NCBI RefSeq assembly: GCF_003172935.1
Contig: NZ_QGKS01000361.1
Location: forward strand, 1-64,000
DNA from: Micromonospora sicca
GTDB lineage: Bacteria; Actinomycetota; Actinomycetes; Mycobacteriales; Micromonosporaceae
Length of the DNA stretch: 64,000 nt
Reading direction: 5' to 3'
Below are positions 10,759-17,944 of this stretch, in pieces (position 1 is the first letter of the stretch; each line of letters begins with the position of its first letter). The notes below the pieces were generated by a model. It was not told the DNA's origin. It saw nothing but the letters and a program-made list of their open reading frames with translations, and made no database searches. Both the position numbers and the translations under genes were made by a program.

Positions 10759-11736
10759 ATGACGGCGGTCGAACTACCGGGAGTGGACACGACTCCCCAC
10801 CCACCCGACGACCACCTCGTCCTCGACGTCCGTGACCTCCGTATGCGCTACGGCAGCGTCGACGTGCTGCACGGGGTCACGTTCACCGCCCGGCGCGGCG
10901 AGGTGCTCGCCCTGCTCGGGCCGAACGGGGCCGGCAAGACCACCACCATCGAGATCCTCGAAGGCTTCCGGATGCGCTCCGCCGGCGAGGTGAGCGTCCT
11001 CGGCAGCGACCCGGGCCGGGGCGACGAGCGGTGGCGGGCCCGGATGGGCGTGGTCCTCCAGTCTTGGCGGGACCACGGCAAGTGGCGGGTCCGGGACCTG
11101 CTGGCCCACCTCGGCGACTTCTACGCACCGTACTCGACCGCCCGGATCCGCCGGCCCTGCCCGGTCGACGAGCTGCTGGACACGGTCGGCCTCGGCGCGC
11201 ACGCCGGGAAGCGGGTGCACCAGCTCTCCGGCGGCCAGCGCCGCCGGCTCGACGTGGCGGTCGGCATCGTGGGCCGCCCGGAGTTGCTCTTCCTGGACGA
11301 GCCGACGGTGGGCTTCGACCCGGCCGCCCGGCGCGAGTTCCACGAGCTGGTGCACCGTCTCGCCGACCTGGACGAGACCACCATCCTGCTCACCACGCAC
11401 GACCTGGACGAGGCGGAGAAGCTGGCCGACCGGATCCTCATCCTGGCCGGCGGCCGGATCGTCGCCAACGGTTCGCCGGACGAGCTGTCCCGTCGGGTCG
11501 CGGGGGACGCGGAGATCCGCTGGACCCGGGACGGGAAGCGTTTCGTGCACTCCGCCGCCGACGCCACCGGCTTCGTCCGCGATTTGCTCCGCCAGTACAG
11601 CGACGCCGTGCAGGAGCTGGAGATCCGCCGGGCGAGCCTGGAGGACGCGTACATGGCACTGGTCTACGAAGAGGAATCCGGGGTGCGGGCCGGCGCGGCG
11701 ACCCGGATGTGGCGGCAGGGGAGCAGCGACCGATGA
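10759..11736 (+). CDS. ABC exporter ATP-binding protein
   Basis: This is the cytoplasmic ATPase of an ABC-2 type exporter. Walker A GPNGAGKTTTIEIL (near residue 53), signature LSGGQRRRLDVAVG (near 156), Walker B LLFLDEPTVGFDP and the switch His (LLTTHDLDEAE) are all intact. At 325 residues it is somewhat long, with a C-terminal regulatory extension of about 90 residues as in DrrA-like drug or lipid exporters. The stop overlaps the permease start by 4 bases (ATGA), so the two subunits are translationally coupled. The substrate is unknown. Confidence 0.93.
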   Translation: MTAVELPGVDTTPHPPDDHLVLDVRDLRMRYGSVDVLHGVTFTARRGEVLALLGPNGAGKTTTIEILEGFRMRSAGEVSVLGSDPGRGDERWRARMGVVLQSWRDHGKWRVRDLLAHLGDFYAPYSTARIRRPCPVDELLDTVGLGAHAGKRVHQLSGGQRRRLDVAVGIVGRPELLFLDEPTVGFDPAARREFHELVHRLADLDETTILLTTHDLDEAEKLADRILILAGGRIVANGSPDELSRRVAGDAEIRWTRDGKRFVHSAADATGFVRDLLRQYSDAVQELEIRRASLEDAYMALVYEEESGVRAGAATRMWRQGSSDR

Positions 11737-12584
11737 ACCCGACCGTGGCGGCCGTCCGGGCCGGCGTCCAGCGCGGCGTGATCGAGCTGCGTAACACCTT
11801 CACCAACGCTCAGGACCTGTGGAACTACTTCTTCCCGACCGCGGCCCTGCTGACCGCCATGTTCTTCATGCGCGGTTCCACGGTGCCCGGCACCTCCTTC
11901 TCCCTCGGGGCCCGAACGCTGCCCAGCGCCCTCGGCATGGGGCTGGCCTTCGGCGGCATGCTGGTCCTCGCCTCGCAGCTGGTCATCGAGCGGGAGGACG
12001 GCACCCTGCTGCGCGCCAAGGCCACCCCGAACGGGATGCTCGGCTACCTGGTCGGCAAGATCATCCTGATGTCGACGGTGGCGCTGATGAGCATGTTCAT
12101 CCAGCTCGTCCCGGCGCTGTTCTTCCTGGACGGGCTCCGGGTGACCAACGCGTCCGCCTGGTTCACCCTGCTCTGGGTGGCGGTGCTCGGCCTGGTCGCC
12201 ACCCTGCCGATGGGCGCGGTCCTCGGCGCGCTGATCGAGAACCCGCGCAACCTCGGGCTGGTCATGCTGCCGAACATGGGGCTGATCGCCCTCTCCGGCA
12301 TCTTCTACCCGATCAACGGCTACCCGGGGTGGCTGCAGGGCGTCGCCCAGGTCTTCCCGATCTACTGGCTAGGGTTGGGGATGCGCTCGGCGCTGCTGCC
12401 CGACGGCATGGCCGCGGTCGAGCTCGACGGCTCCTGGCGGCACCTGGAGACGCTCGGGGTGCTCGGCGCGTGGGCGGTGCTCGGGCTCGTGCTGGCGCCG
12501 GTCGTGCTGCGCCGGATGGCCCGCCGGGAATCCGGCTCGCGGGTGGCCGCTCGCCGGGAGCGGGCCATGCAGCGGGTCGGATGA
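11733..12584 (+). CDS. ABC-2 type transporter permease
   Basis: This membrane subunit pairs with the ATPase just upstream, whose stop codon it overlaps (ATGA at 11733). It has 283 residues with six predicted helices. The first cytoplasmic helix contains LRNTFTNAQDLWNYFFPTA; the last third holds the ABC-2 family pattern GIFYPINGYPGWLQGVAQVFPIYW. Together with the XRE gene it forms a self-regulated three-gene exporter operon, an arrangement often linked with efflux of antibiotics or peptides. The substrate cannot be deduced. Confidence 0.92.
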   Translation: MNPTVAAVRAGVQRGVIELRNTFTNAQDLWNYFFPTAALLTAMFFMRGSTVPGTSFSLGARTLPSALGMGLAFGGMLVLASQLVIEREDGTLLRAKATPNGMLGYLVGKIILMSTVALMSMFIQLVPALFFLDGLRVTNASAWFTLLWVAVLGLVATLPMGAVLGALIENPRNLGLVMLPNMGLIALSGIFYPINGYPGWLQGVAQVFPIYWLGLGMRSALLPDGMAAVELDGSWRHLETLGVLGAWAVLGLVLAPVVLRRMARRESGSRVAARRERAMQRVG

Positions 12585-12594
12585 GAGGGCGTCG

Positions 12595-12846
12595 ATGAGC
12601 GAGACCGTGCACAACCGGATCGCGGTGCTGCGCGCCGAGCGGGGCGTCTCCCGCCGGCAGCTCGCCGACGCGCTGGGCGTGCATTACCAGACGGTCGGCT
12701 ACCTGGAGCGGGGTGAGTTCCGGCCCAGCCTGCACCTGGCGCTGCGGATCGCCGCGTTCTTCGAGGTGCCGGTCGAGGTGGTCTTCTCCATCGAGCCGTT
12801 CCCCCGGATCGGCGACGTGACCAGCGGCGCGGGCCGCTCCGCCTGA
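12595..12846 (+). CDS. XRE-family regulator of the exporter operon
   Basis: This compact Cro/CI-type DNA-binding protein has 83 residues and almost nothing beyond the helix-turn-helix. The motif runs RGVSRRQLADALGVHYQTVGYLERG (about residues 16-40), and the tail FFEVPVEVVFSIEPF is typical of short XRE proteins that accompany ABC-2 exporters. It begins 10 bases after the permease stop with GAGAGGG upstream. The AATGTAG/CTACATT palindrome at the operon promoter is its most likely target, making this an autoregulated unit. Confidence 0.88.
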   Translation: MSETVHNRIAVLRAERGVSRRQLADALGVHYQTVGYLERGEFRPSLHLALRIAAFFEVPVEVVFSIEPFPRIGDVTSGAGRSA

Positions 12847-12958
12847 CCGCGCGGCCGGCCGGTCCGGCGGGCCGCGGCGTCCTTCGCCACACGGGCGTCC
12901 CCCGACCACCGGATCGTCGGTCCGGCAGGGCAGGATGTACGCCGAGGAGGTGGCGGAG

Positions 12959-14827
12959 ATGGCGGGGCGGATCCGGGACGAGGACATCGCGCTGGTCCGC
13001 GAGCGCAGCTCCATCGCCGAGGTCATCTCCGACACGGTCACCCTCAAGTCGGCCGGCGGCGGCAACCTCAAGGGGCTCTGCCCGTTCCACGACGAGAAGA
13101 GCCCGTCGTTCAACGTCTCGCCCGCCCGCAACGTCTGGTACTGCTTCGGCTGCGGGGCCGGTGGGGACGCGATCAAGTTCCTGATGGACGCGGAGCACCT
13201 CAGCTTCGTCGAGTCGGTCGAGCGGCTCGCCGCCCGCGCCGGCCTCCAGCTGCGGTACGTGGAGGACGACCGGTCCACCCCGCGCAGCCGCCCCCAGCAG
13301 GGCCAGCGGCAGCGGCTGGTCGCCGCGCACGCGGCCGCGGTGGAGTTCTACCGCGCCCAGCTCACCACGGCCGGCGCCCGCCCGGCCCGGGAGTTCCTGG
13401 CGGAGCGCGGCTTCGACCGGGCCGCCGCCGACCGGTACGGCTGCGGCTTCGCCCCGGACGGCTGGGACCTGCTCACCAAGCACCTGCGCCAGCAGGGCTT
13501 CACCCACGACGAGCTGGTCACCGCCGGGCTGTCCCGCCCGGCCCGGTCGGGCTCCCTGATCGACCGGTTCCGCCGCCGGTTGCTCTGGCCGATCCGGGAC
13601 CTCGCCGGCGACGTCATCGGGTTCGGCGCCCGCAAGCTCTTCGCCGATGACGACGGCCCGAAATACCTGAACACCCCCGAGACGCCGCTCTACAAGAAGT
13701 CGCACGTCCTCTACGGCATCGACCAGGCCAAGCGCGAGATCGCCAAACAGGGCAAGGTGGTCGTCGTCGAGGGCTACACCGACGTAATGGCCTGCCACCT
13801 GGCCGGCGTCACCACGGCCGTGGCGACCTGCGGCACCGCGTTCGGCGCCGACCACATCGGGGTGCTGCGCCGCCTGCTGCTGGACACCGACGCCGTGGCC
13901 GGCGAGATCATCTTCACCTTCGACGGGGACGCCGCCGGCCAGAAGGCCGCGCTGCGCGCGTTCGAGGACGACCAGCGCTTCGTCGGGCGCACCTTCATCG
14001 CGGTGAGCCCCGACAACATGGACCCGTGCGAGCTGCGCCTGGCCAAGGGCGACCTGGCGGTCCGCGACCTGGTCGCCCGCCGCGAGCCGCTGGTCGACTT
14101 CGCGCTGCGCCACGTGATCAACCGGTACGACCTGGACACCGTCGACGGCCGGGTGGAGGCGATGCGCCGAGCCGCCCCGCTGGTCGCCAAGCTCAAGGAC
14201 CGGGAGAAGCGCCCGGAGTACGTCCGCAAGCTCGCCGGTGACCTCGGCATGGAGATCGAGCCGGTGCAGCGGGCGGTGCTGACCGCCGCCAACGGCCAGC
14301 CGAGCGGCGAGCGGCCCGGCCCGGCCCGGTCCGCCCCGGCCGCCCCCGCCGTGGACAGCCCGCAGTCGATGGTCGAGCGGGAGGCGCTCAAGCTCGCCCT
14401 CCAGGAGCCGGTGCTGGCCGGCCCGATGTTCGACGCGGTCGAGTCCGCCGCGTACCGCCACCCCGTCCACGTGGCGGTGCGGGCGGCGGTCGCGGCGGCC
14501 GGCGGCGCGGCGGCGGCCACCGGCGGCGCGGTCTGGATCGAGCAGGTCCGCGACGCCTGCGAGGACCTGGCCGCCAGGGCGCTCGTCGGCGAGCTGGCCG
14601 TCGAGCCGCTGCGCATCGACGGTGAGCCGGACCCGCGCTACGTCTCGGTGACCATGGCCCGGCTCCAGTGGGGCTCGGTGACCGCCCGGATCAAGGACCT
14701 CAAGTCCAAGATCCAGCGGATCAACCCGGTGAGCAACAAGGACGAGTACTTCGCGCTCTTCGGGGAACTGCTCTCGCTGGAGCAGCACGCGCGGGCGCTT
14801 CGCGAGCAGGCCGCCGGAGGACTGTGA
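12959..14827 (+). CDS. dnaG: DNA primase
   Basis: DnaG makes RNA primers at the replication fork. The CHC2 zinc-binding domain is at the N-terminus (CPFHDEKSPSFNV, then WYCFGCGAGG). The TOPRIM catalytic core follows, with the acidic motif VVVEGYTDVMACH near residue 260 and FTFDGDAAGQKAA. A linker and a helicase-binding C-terminal domain complete 622 residues. The ATG at 12959 is preferred to the in-frame ATG at 12935 because GAGGAGG lies upstream at proper spacing and MAGRIRDEDI is the usual DnaG N-terminus. The stop overlaps the next gene by one base. Confidence 0.95.
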   Translation: MAGRIRDEDIALVRERSSIAEVISDTVTLKSAGGGNLKGLCPFHDEKSPSFNVSPARNVWYCFGCGAGGDAIKFLMDAEHLSFVESVERLAARAGLQLRYVEDDRSTPRSRPQQGQRQRLVAAHAAAVEFYRAQLTTAGARPAREFLAERGFDRAAADRYGCGFAPDGWDLLTKHLRQQGFTHDELVTAGLSRPARSGSLIDRFRRRLLWPIRDLAGDVIGFGARKLFADDDGPKYLNTPETPLYKKSHVLYGIDQAKREIAKQGKVVVVEGYTDVMACHLAGVTTAVATCGTAFGADHIGVLRRLLLDTDAVAGEIIFTFDGDAAGQKAALRAFEDDQRFVGRTFIAVSPDNMDPCELRLAKGDLAVRDLVARREPLVDFALRHVINRYDLDTVDGRVEAMRRAAPLVAKLKDREKRPEYVRKLAGDLGMEIEPVQRAVLTAANGQPSGERPGPARSAPAAPAVDSPQSMVEREALKLALQEPVLAGPMFDAVESAAYRHPVHVAVRAAVAAAGGAAAATGGAVWIEQVRDACEDLAARALVGELAVEPLRIDGEPDPRYVSVTMARLQWGSVTARIKDLKSKIQRINPVSNKDEYFALFGELLSLEQHARALREQAAGGL

Positions 14828-15363
14828 TGGGACTGTTCAACCGGAAACCCAAGCTGCCCCCCGCCGACCGGCCGCCGCTGGCGACCGACGAGCGGGTGCT
14901 CGCCTGGGCCGCCGCCGGCAACGGCGAGGGCGACGGCGTGCTGGTCGCCAGCAACCTCGGGCTCTGGCTGCCCGGCCGGGGCCACCGGCTGGGCTGGCAC
15001 GAGATCCTCAAGGCGATCTGGTCCGGCCGCGAGCTGACCGTGACCCCGGCCGAGCAGGTTACCGAGCGGGACGGCTACCAGGTCGTCGCGGACTGCCCGG
15101 CCGAGACGTACCTCCTGCTCGACCCCGGTGACCTGCCGCACCAGGTGCGCGCCCGGGTCACCCGCTCGGTGGCGTACACGGCGCACCACGAGCTGCCCGG
15201 CGGCGCCGGCCGGATCGCCGCCCGCCGGGTGGCCGGCGTGGACGGGCTGACCTGGACGGTCCGCTACGACCCGGGCACGCCGGCCGACGACGAGACGGTG
15301 GCCGCCGAGACCGACCGGCTGGTCGCCGCCGCCCGCGCCGCGACCGCCCCCGTTGACGTCTGA
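14827..15363 (+). CDS. Conserved actinobacterial protein coupled to dnaG
   Basis: I cannot name a function. The 178-residue soluble protein starts MGLFNRKPKLPPADRPPL and has no membrane segment or recognised catalytic motif. It reads as a small beta-rich fold: an early DERVLAW..GDGVLVASNLGLWLP strand pattern is followed by RLGWHEILKAIWSG, reminiscent of PH-like or bacterial immunoglobulin-like surfaces. The ATG shares one base with the dnaG stop (TGATG), so it is translated with primase. It could be an accessory factor, but that is inference from position only. Confidence 0.8.
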   Translation: MGLFNRKPKLPPADRPPLATDERVLAWAAAGNGEGDGVLVASNLGLWLPGRGHRLGWHEILKAIWSGRELTVTPAEQVTERDGYQVVADCPAETYLLLDPGDLPHQVRARVTRSVAYTAHHELPGGAGRIAARRVAGVDGLTWTVRYDPGTPADDETVAAETDRLVAAARAATAPVDV

Positions 15364-15490
15364 GGCGTACCCCACTGTGGAGCCGAGCCGCCAGTGAACC
15401 GGGTGCCGGGGGCGGGCCTGACGCGACCGGGGCGAGCGCCCGGCCGCGATGCCGGGCCCGGACGGGACGTCCGGACCCGGTCCGGGTGGA

Positions 15491-16510
15491 TCAGTTCGCG
15501 CCGAGGTCCTGCAACGCCTTGGCCGCGCCCCGGTGCAGTGGCACGGGGTCGGTCTTGCGGGCGTTCTCCAGACTGATGCCATTGGCGGCCGGATTGGCCT
15601 GGGCGAGGGCGTCCTTCTTCTCGAAGACCGTCTTCGTGATCGCGCAGGCGACGTTCGCGTCGAGGTCCTTTCGGACCAACAGCACATTCGGCACCACGAT
15701 GGTGGGGGTGTCGGCCGCGGTCCGGTAGACGTCCGCGCGAATCGTCCCGGCCTGGTACGCCGGGTTGAGCTCGGTCATCTTCGGCAGCAGCGGAGTGATG
15801 TCGATGAACTTCACCTTGTCGCCGGCGGTGGTGAACAGGTCGGTCACCCCGCCGGTGGGCACCCCGCCGGACCAGAAGAAGCCATCGATGCTGCCGTCCT
15901 TCATGCCCTCGACGGTCTTGGTCAGGTCGAGCCGCTGCGTCTGGATGTCCTTGGCCGGGTCCAACCCGGCGGCCTCCAGCAGCCGATTCGCGATGACCTC
16001 CGTGCCGGACTTGGGGGAGCCGGTGGAGATCTTCCTGCCCTTCATGTCCGCGACCGAGGTGATCCCGGAGTCGGCCCGGACGGCGACCTGGGTGTAGTTG
16101 TCGTAGATCCGGCCGAGCGCCTCGACCGGCTGAGGGGCGGTGAAGCTGCCCTTGCCCTGCACCGCGTTGACCGCCGTGTCGAAGAGCGAGAAGGCGACGT
16201 CGTACTGGCCGCTGACCAGCTGCTCGACGTTCTGCACCGAGGCGCCGGTCTCCGCGGCGGTGCCGGTCAGCTTGCCGCCGGTGGCCGCGGAGAGCTGGCC
16301 GGCCAACGCGTTGCCGACCACGTAGTAGACGCCGGTGGCGTTGCCGGTGGCGATGCCGACCCGGGTGTTCTCGGTGACCTTGCAGGTGACCTCGCTGGAG
16401 GCGTCGTCCTTGGCCGCGCCGTCCTGACGGCCCCCGCATCCGGCGGCACCCGCCGCGACAAGGGCCAGCGCGCCCACCCCCGCGGCGATCCGCACGTCGA
16501 TCCGTCTCAC
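15491..16510 (-). CDS. TRAP transporter solute-binding protein, TAXI family
   Basis: This is the extracytoplasmic binding lipoprotein of a TRAP uptake system. It starts with a lipoprotein signal ending in the lipobox LVAAGAAGC (acylated Cys near residue 25). The TAXI-family signature VGIATGNATGVYYVVGNALAGQL follows near residue 50, then VSGQYDVAFSLFDTA. At 339 residues it is full length. The GTG start has AGGAAAG upstream. Its permease partner is the fused DctQM-like protein at 17941-20202, separated from it by the TnpB gene. TAXI systems often import organic acids such as glutamate or dicarboxylates; the substrate here is unknown. Confidence 0.92.
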   Translation of the reverse strand: MRRIDVRIAAGVGALALVAAGAAGCGGRQDGAAKDDASSEVTCKVTENTRVGIATGNATGVYYVVGNALAGQLSAATGGKLTGTAAETGASVQNVEQLVSGQYDVAFSLFDTAVNAVQGKGSFTAPQPVEALGRIYDNYTQVAVRADSGITSVADMKGRKISTGSPKSGTEVIANRLLEAAGLDPAKDIQTQRLDLTKTVEGMKDGSIDGFFWSGGVPTGGVTDLFTTAGDKVKFIDITPLLPKMTELNPAYQAGTIRADVYRTAADTPTIVVPNVLLVRKDLDANVACAITKTVFEKKDALAQANPAANGISLENARKTDPVPLHRGAAKALQDLGAN

Positions 16511-17944
16511 TGTCTTTCCTGCTTCCTAGTTGTTGCTCATTGCTGAGCGGTTCGGATGGTTCGCTCTCCGCTCGGCGGTGGCCGGGCTGGAGTCCTGGAC
16601 CGGCAGTCTGGTCCGGTGGCGATCGGTCCTGTCCTGCAGGATCTGCCTCACTGCGTGGTGCGGGGTGTGCAGGGCGATGTCGGGGTCGCCTGCTCGCTGC
16701 AGGATGTTGATCGCGGCGTTCACGTCGGCCTGCCACACCACCCCGCACGAGGTGCAGTGAAGCCGGTCCCCGCTGCGTCGGCCGAGCCGGCCGCAGCGGT
16801 GACAGGCTTGTGAGGTGTAGGCGGCGTTGACGTGCACGAGCACAGAACCTCTGCGCTCCGACACGTTTGTTAGGGCCTCGGCGGTGACCCCTTTGGTCCA
16901 CGCGGCGAGGCGCCGGTTGACGTTGCGGCCGAGCGTGGTGCGTCCGGCGAAGCTCTTGGTGAGGTCTTCGGCGACCACGGTGGCGGCCTTGTCGACGGCG
17001 CGGTGCACGGCGGTGAAGATCTCCGTGCGCACCCGTGCGCGGTGGCGCGCGGCCTGTCGCTCCCGCTTGACGGTCCCGAGGTTGTTGGCCCTGATCCGGT
17101 GCGCTTTCGCATGGTCGCCACGACGGGCGGCGGTGTTCGCGATCGAGCGCAGCTTCGCCCGACGCCGGTTGCGTTCCTTCAACTGGTCCGACTCGCTGCT
17201 CAGCAGCTGGCCGAGGCGGGTGCCGTGGCGGCCGCCGTCGGAGTCGGTCACGGCTTCGGTGTAGCCCTTGTCGACGCCGACCGTCCGGTCACCGCACGGC
17301 CGCTGCGACGACCGCATCTGCGATGCGTCGATCTGGTAGTGCACCTCGACCCGCCCGCCGCGCAGCATCAGCCGCAGCGTGCCCGTCGGGGCGACGGTCG
17401 ACGACAGCGGGATCCTGACCATCTGGCGGCGTTCGAGACCGGGAACCGCCAACCACAACCGGCCCCGCCGGTCCACGACGGTGTTGTACTTGTCGGCGCG
17501 CACCACGATCTGATCGTGCGTGCGGTTGCGGCCACGCTTCCAGTGCGTGCGCATCTGTCGAGCCAGAAAGGGGTCGACAGCCCATCGGTCGGCCTTCAGC
17601 GCGGTGAACATCCGCTTGCGCTCAACCGGATCGGTGGTGCGTCGGGTGATCGCCCGCCGGACCTCGACCTTGGCCGAGGCGAGGTTCGCCGCGATGTCGG
17701 CCATGGCGTCGCGGACCGTTTCCTTCCACGCGTTCGCCAGCACACCGAACCGCGTGTGCGTGCCGTCGGCCAGCCACCGGTCCCGCACCTGTCGATCCGT
17801 CAACCCGGACCCAACACCGGCGACCGACCCGTAACGCTGCCACACCTCGCTACGCACCCGACCCAACCGGCGCGCCTGCTCCGCCAGGGCGGCGTACTTA
17901 CCTGCATTCAGGCCCGTCGAGTAAGCGATGCGCGTGACCTTCAC
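16511..17944 (-). mobile_element. TnpB-only insertion element lodged in the TRAP operon (ends not resolved)
   Basis: IS1341-like elements carry tnpB alone, lack terminal inverted repeats and give no target duplication, so exact ends cannot be read. The right end, which normally encodes the guide RNA, must lie within the last part of tnpB and the 15 bases before the TAXI gene. The left end would fall inside the last codons of the permease (after VLVRRG), whose tail SAGADLTGAGHR may be element-derived. Confidence 0.55.
16526..17944 (-). CDS. tnpB: TnpB-like RNA-guided endonuclease (IS605/IS1341 type)
   Basis: This 472-residue protein has the full TnpB layout. An N-terminal helical and wedge part (VKVTRIAYSTGLNAGKYAAL) is followed by a split RuvC nuclease with all three acidic residues: Asp near 224 (VGVDKGYTEAV), Glu near 325 (VVAEDLTKSF) and Asp near 407 (ADVNAAINIL). 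A four-cysteine zinc finger (CHRCG then CTSCG) lies just before the last motif. Characterised TnpBs use an RNA from the element's right end to cut DNA. No tnpA is present. Its GTG start overlaps the stop of the TRAP permease (GTGA), and it ends 16 bases before the TAXI gene. Confidence 0.9.
   Translation of the reverse strand: MKVTRIAYSTGLNAGKYAALAEQARRLGRVRSEVWQRYGSVAGVGSGLTDRQVRDRWLADGTHTRFGVLANAWKETVRDAMADIAANLASAKVEVRRAITRRTTDPVERKRMFTALKADRWAVDPFLARQMRTHWKRGRNRTHDQIVVRADKYNTVVDRRGRLWLAVPGLERRQMVRIPLSSTVAPTGTLRLMLRGGRVEVHYQIDASQMRSSQRPCGDRTVGVDKGYTEAVTDSDGGRHGTRLGQLLSSESDQLKERNRRRAKLRSIANTAARRGDHAKAHRIRANNLGTVKRERQAARHRARVRTEIFTAVHRAVDKAATVVAEDLTKSFAGRTTLGRNVNRRLAAWTKGVTAEALTNVSERRGSVLVHVNAAYTSQACHRCGRLGRRSGDRLHCTSCGVVWQADVNAAINILQRAGDPDIALHTPHHAVRQILQDRTDRHRTRLPVQDSSPATAERRANHPNRSAMSNN

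Noticed and set aside
16526..17944. TnpB as a nuclease-dead repressor (TldR)
   Set aside because: All three RuvC acidic residues and the zinc finger are intact, so nuclease loss is not supported. The positional hint is kept as a finding.
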